Source: Neospora caninum Liverpool (taxonomy: Eukaryota; Apicomplexa; Conoidasida; Eucoccidiorida; Sarcocystidae). From it: a stretch of DNA of 64,000 nucleotides. The stretch covers positions 1,054,001-1,118,000 of the forward strand of contig NC_018389.1 in NCBI RefSeq assembly GCF_000208865.1. Reading direction: 5' to 3'. Every line of letters starts with the position of its first letter. Positions within the stretch are counted from its first letter, which is position 1. Both the position numbers and the translations under genes were made by a program. The notes under the pieces are model-generated. The model was given only the letters and a program-made list of their open reading frames with translations, did no database searches and was not told the DNA's origin. This document shows, in pieces, positions 62,186-64,000 of this stretch.

Positions 62186-62549
62186 TACTGGGTGGGGGCT
62201 TTGGCGGAAAGGCCGCACGAACCGCAAGTGACTCGGCCTGTTTTTTCTCTCGCGTTTCCCGTGTTCCTCCTCGACGTTTGGGGCCGCGACAACTGCACTG
62301 TTCGTCACACTGTGTTGAGGGCGCGAAAATTCCGAGACCGGGGCTGAGTTTCGAAGAAAGATGCCGCCTCCCACTCGTTTCCTGTGGCAGTCTTGACGTC
62401 CCGAGAGTAGGCAGAGATTCTTCGACGAGAAAAAGCATCCGCCGCACAGCCGTTTCGTATCATGTAGCACGGGAATTTTGTGGAGACGCCTGCGGGGGTA
62501 GCTCGATAACCTTCCTCTGCTGTACGTACAACTCCTTTGTCTCTCCAAG
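62186..62549. promoter_or_regulatory. Compact divergent promoter
   Basis: Only 364 nt separate the predicted starts of the unknown minus-strand gene and the SEN1-like gene, so the two probably share a bidirectional control region. No discrete element was assigned. Confidence 0.4.
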
Positions 62550-64000
62550 ATGGGTACCGAACTCCTTTCCGCTGCACGCGATGTCGACGGCAAGAAAGCA
62601 GGTGCTGCAGCAGGCAGCAAATTTGGGTCTTCAGAACCCGGGTCTGAAAAGACTTTGGTAAAAAAGACGTTTCCCCACAGACCGCAGCCGCTTGGTCGCC
62701 ACCCGCGGTATCCCCATAGCAAATCCGGGAAGGTGTTGCGTAAGGCAAATTACTTGCAGCGTCTCCGCGTTGTCGAAGGCGCCGGCCGCACCCCCAGCGT
62801 TGAGCCGTTCGACAAAATCATTCTTTCATTCGACTTCTACCGGGACATTCACGACGAGAAGTGCCGCAGAAAAGAGACGAGCTCTGCTGCCCCCACCCCC
62901 GCTTCCCGATCTTCAGTTGCCAAAACCGGTGACGCTTCGCAGACAACCGGAAAGGAATCGGTCCTTGAACCCGAACAACGCGGCGGCGGACACTCGACAT
63001 CCCAGCCGCACGTCCAAGACGAACCTGCGGAGGGCGAAACGGGCGAAGCCTCGGGAGATGTCGGTTCTGCGTGTGTGCGCGAAGAGGGCCCTGCGTCGAC
63101 GCCCGATTGCAGTGCAAGTGACCAACCAGGTCCAAGTCTTTCTCGAGCGTCAGAGGATGACTCGGAAGACGAAGACAGCGACGACGAATTTGGAGTCTCG
63201 AAGTTACGGACTGTACCGACGTACTTCAACTCCGCAGAAGATTACGTCAACACATTCTTTCCTCTCTTCATTCAAGAAGCGAAGCAGTCCATTCACCGGG
63301 CGAAAAAGATGGAAATGAGCAAGGCTGAACGCTTTATCCAGGTTAGTCGGCGGACTGGCCAGAGAGAACGGTTTGCGTGTATGTCGCGAGTCGCGGGATG
63401 AAAATGCGTGCTTGCCCAAACTAACGATGTAGTTGTCTCGGGACAGGATCCACGTCGGCTGCCACCGCCGTCCTCTTGCCGCCAGGCGAAGCACTGGCAT
63501 CGTTTTCATCGCTGGTGGAGTCTCTTTTCCTAGAGAGAGTGCAACAACGGCGGGGGGGGGGGGGGGGGTACCTGCCACTCGCAGCTGGGATCGAGTGTTC
63601 TCGAGCATTGCAGACAGGGGTTCCCCGAGTCTCTCCGCACATGCTTATGATCGTTGGCCTTGGCTGTGCGTTCGGCTGTCTCGCTTCGCGCTTCTCCCCA
63701 GGTTAGCGGTGAGCCGCAAGGCGACTTCATCTACCTCACGCTCGAACGGGCGCAGATGCTCAGCCCTCACTCCAGTCACTACTGCCACAACGATCTCGTT
63801 GTACTCTACATTCCTGAGGAGCAGAACCGCCAGTCGGATCTGTCCAGCGCCTCGACAGCGCCGCGCCTTTCTCTCGCGCCGTCGTCGGGGAGTCAGGCTC
63901 TGCGGGCGGAGGAGGAAACGAAGGCCGGGGTGTCCGTACAGGAGCTCTTTGGCCCGGAGGACACGTCGACGATGAAGCCTGAGGACACCGAGTTGCAGCT
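62550..64000 (+). CDS. N-terminal part of a SEN1/senataxin-like helicase (tentative), 3' end outside window
   Basis: Exon 1 is 62550-63341 (264 codons, ends CAG/GTTAGT) and exon 2 begins at 63702 and is open to the window end. Residues 1-100 are basic, with a polar low-complexity and acidic stretch (about 110-225; SEDDSEDEDSDDE). The block from about 232, VPTYFNSAEDYVNTFFPLFI followed by QEAKQSI, resembles the segment before the helicase core of SEN1-type superfamily 1 helicases, which read F-x-S-x-x-x-Y-x-x-x-F-x-P-L-L. Exon 2 continues with GDFIYLTLERAQ and a CHNDLVVLY block, comparable to the NDLVLL that follows there. Walker motifs would lie beyond the window, so the family call is an inference. 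The start ATG follows an untranslated leader and is divergent from the minus-strand neighbour. Confidence 0.5.
63552..63568. repeat. Poly-G tract
   Basis: Run of about 17 G in the first intron of the SEN1-like gene; its length is prone to error. Confidence 0.95.

Overview
The window is nuclear DNA of an apicomplexan, most likely a tissue-cyst coccidian (the Toxoplasma/Hammondia/Neospora/Besnoitia group). The evidence is intron-rich genes with GT..AG borders, GC-leaning and CT-rich flanks, many (TA)n microsatellites inside introns, a transmembrane cyclic-nucleotide phosphodiesterase of Plasmodium PDE layout, and a fused NAD(P) transhydrogenase with rearranged subunits. Genus and species cannot be fixed from the sequence alone. 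I saw no rRNA, tRNA, CRISPR array, transposon or viral element.

Layout, left to right. (1) A polypeptide GalNAc-transferase (minus, 3' end outside the window). (2) A small Cys-rich one-TM protein (plus, 4410-4691). (3) A PLP-homeostasis protein, YggS/PLPBP (minus, 5891-9450, six exons). It is divergent from (4) an ABCF3/GCN20-type ABC ATPase (plus, 11693-20583, 15 exons). (5) eIF6 (plus, 23019-25648, five exons). (6) An intronless five-RRM Mrd1/RBM19-like pre-rRNA processing protein (plus, 29320-32874). (7) A multi-TM cyclic-nucleotide phosphodiesterase with a C-terminal coiled coil (minus, 35709-45441, 16 exons). (8) A PP2C phosphatase (minus, 48076-49936). It is divergent from (9) an NAD(P) transhydrogenase in PntB-PntA order (plus, 51266-56146, 27 exons). 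(10) An unrecognised 13-exon protein (minus, 56314-62185). It is divergent from (11) the start of a protein resembling the N-terminal part of SEN1-type helicases (plus, 62550 to beyond the end).

Exon joins were worked out by hand from GT/GC..AG borders, reading-phase continuity and family motifs. Inferred products are PLPBP 326 aa, ABCF3 808 aa, eIF6 249 aa, PDE 1101 aa, PP2C 538 aa, NNT 1117 aa and the unknown protein 1111 aa. All are predictions without transcript support. The genes are not a pathway cluster. Three of them (ABCF3, eIF6, Mrd1/RBM19-like) concern ribosomes or translation, PDE and PP2C concern cyclic-nucleotide and phosphorylation signalling, and NNT and PLPBP concern cofactor metabolism.

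The most unusual structure is the transhydrogenase gene. Its 26 inferred introns all measure 51-68 nt, one appears to be GC-AG, and one internal exon is only 22 nt. Neighbouring genes have introns of about 100-1000 nt. No clearly new multi-gene system was found.
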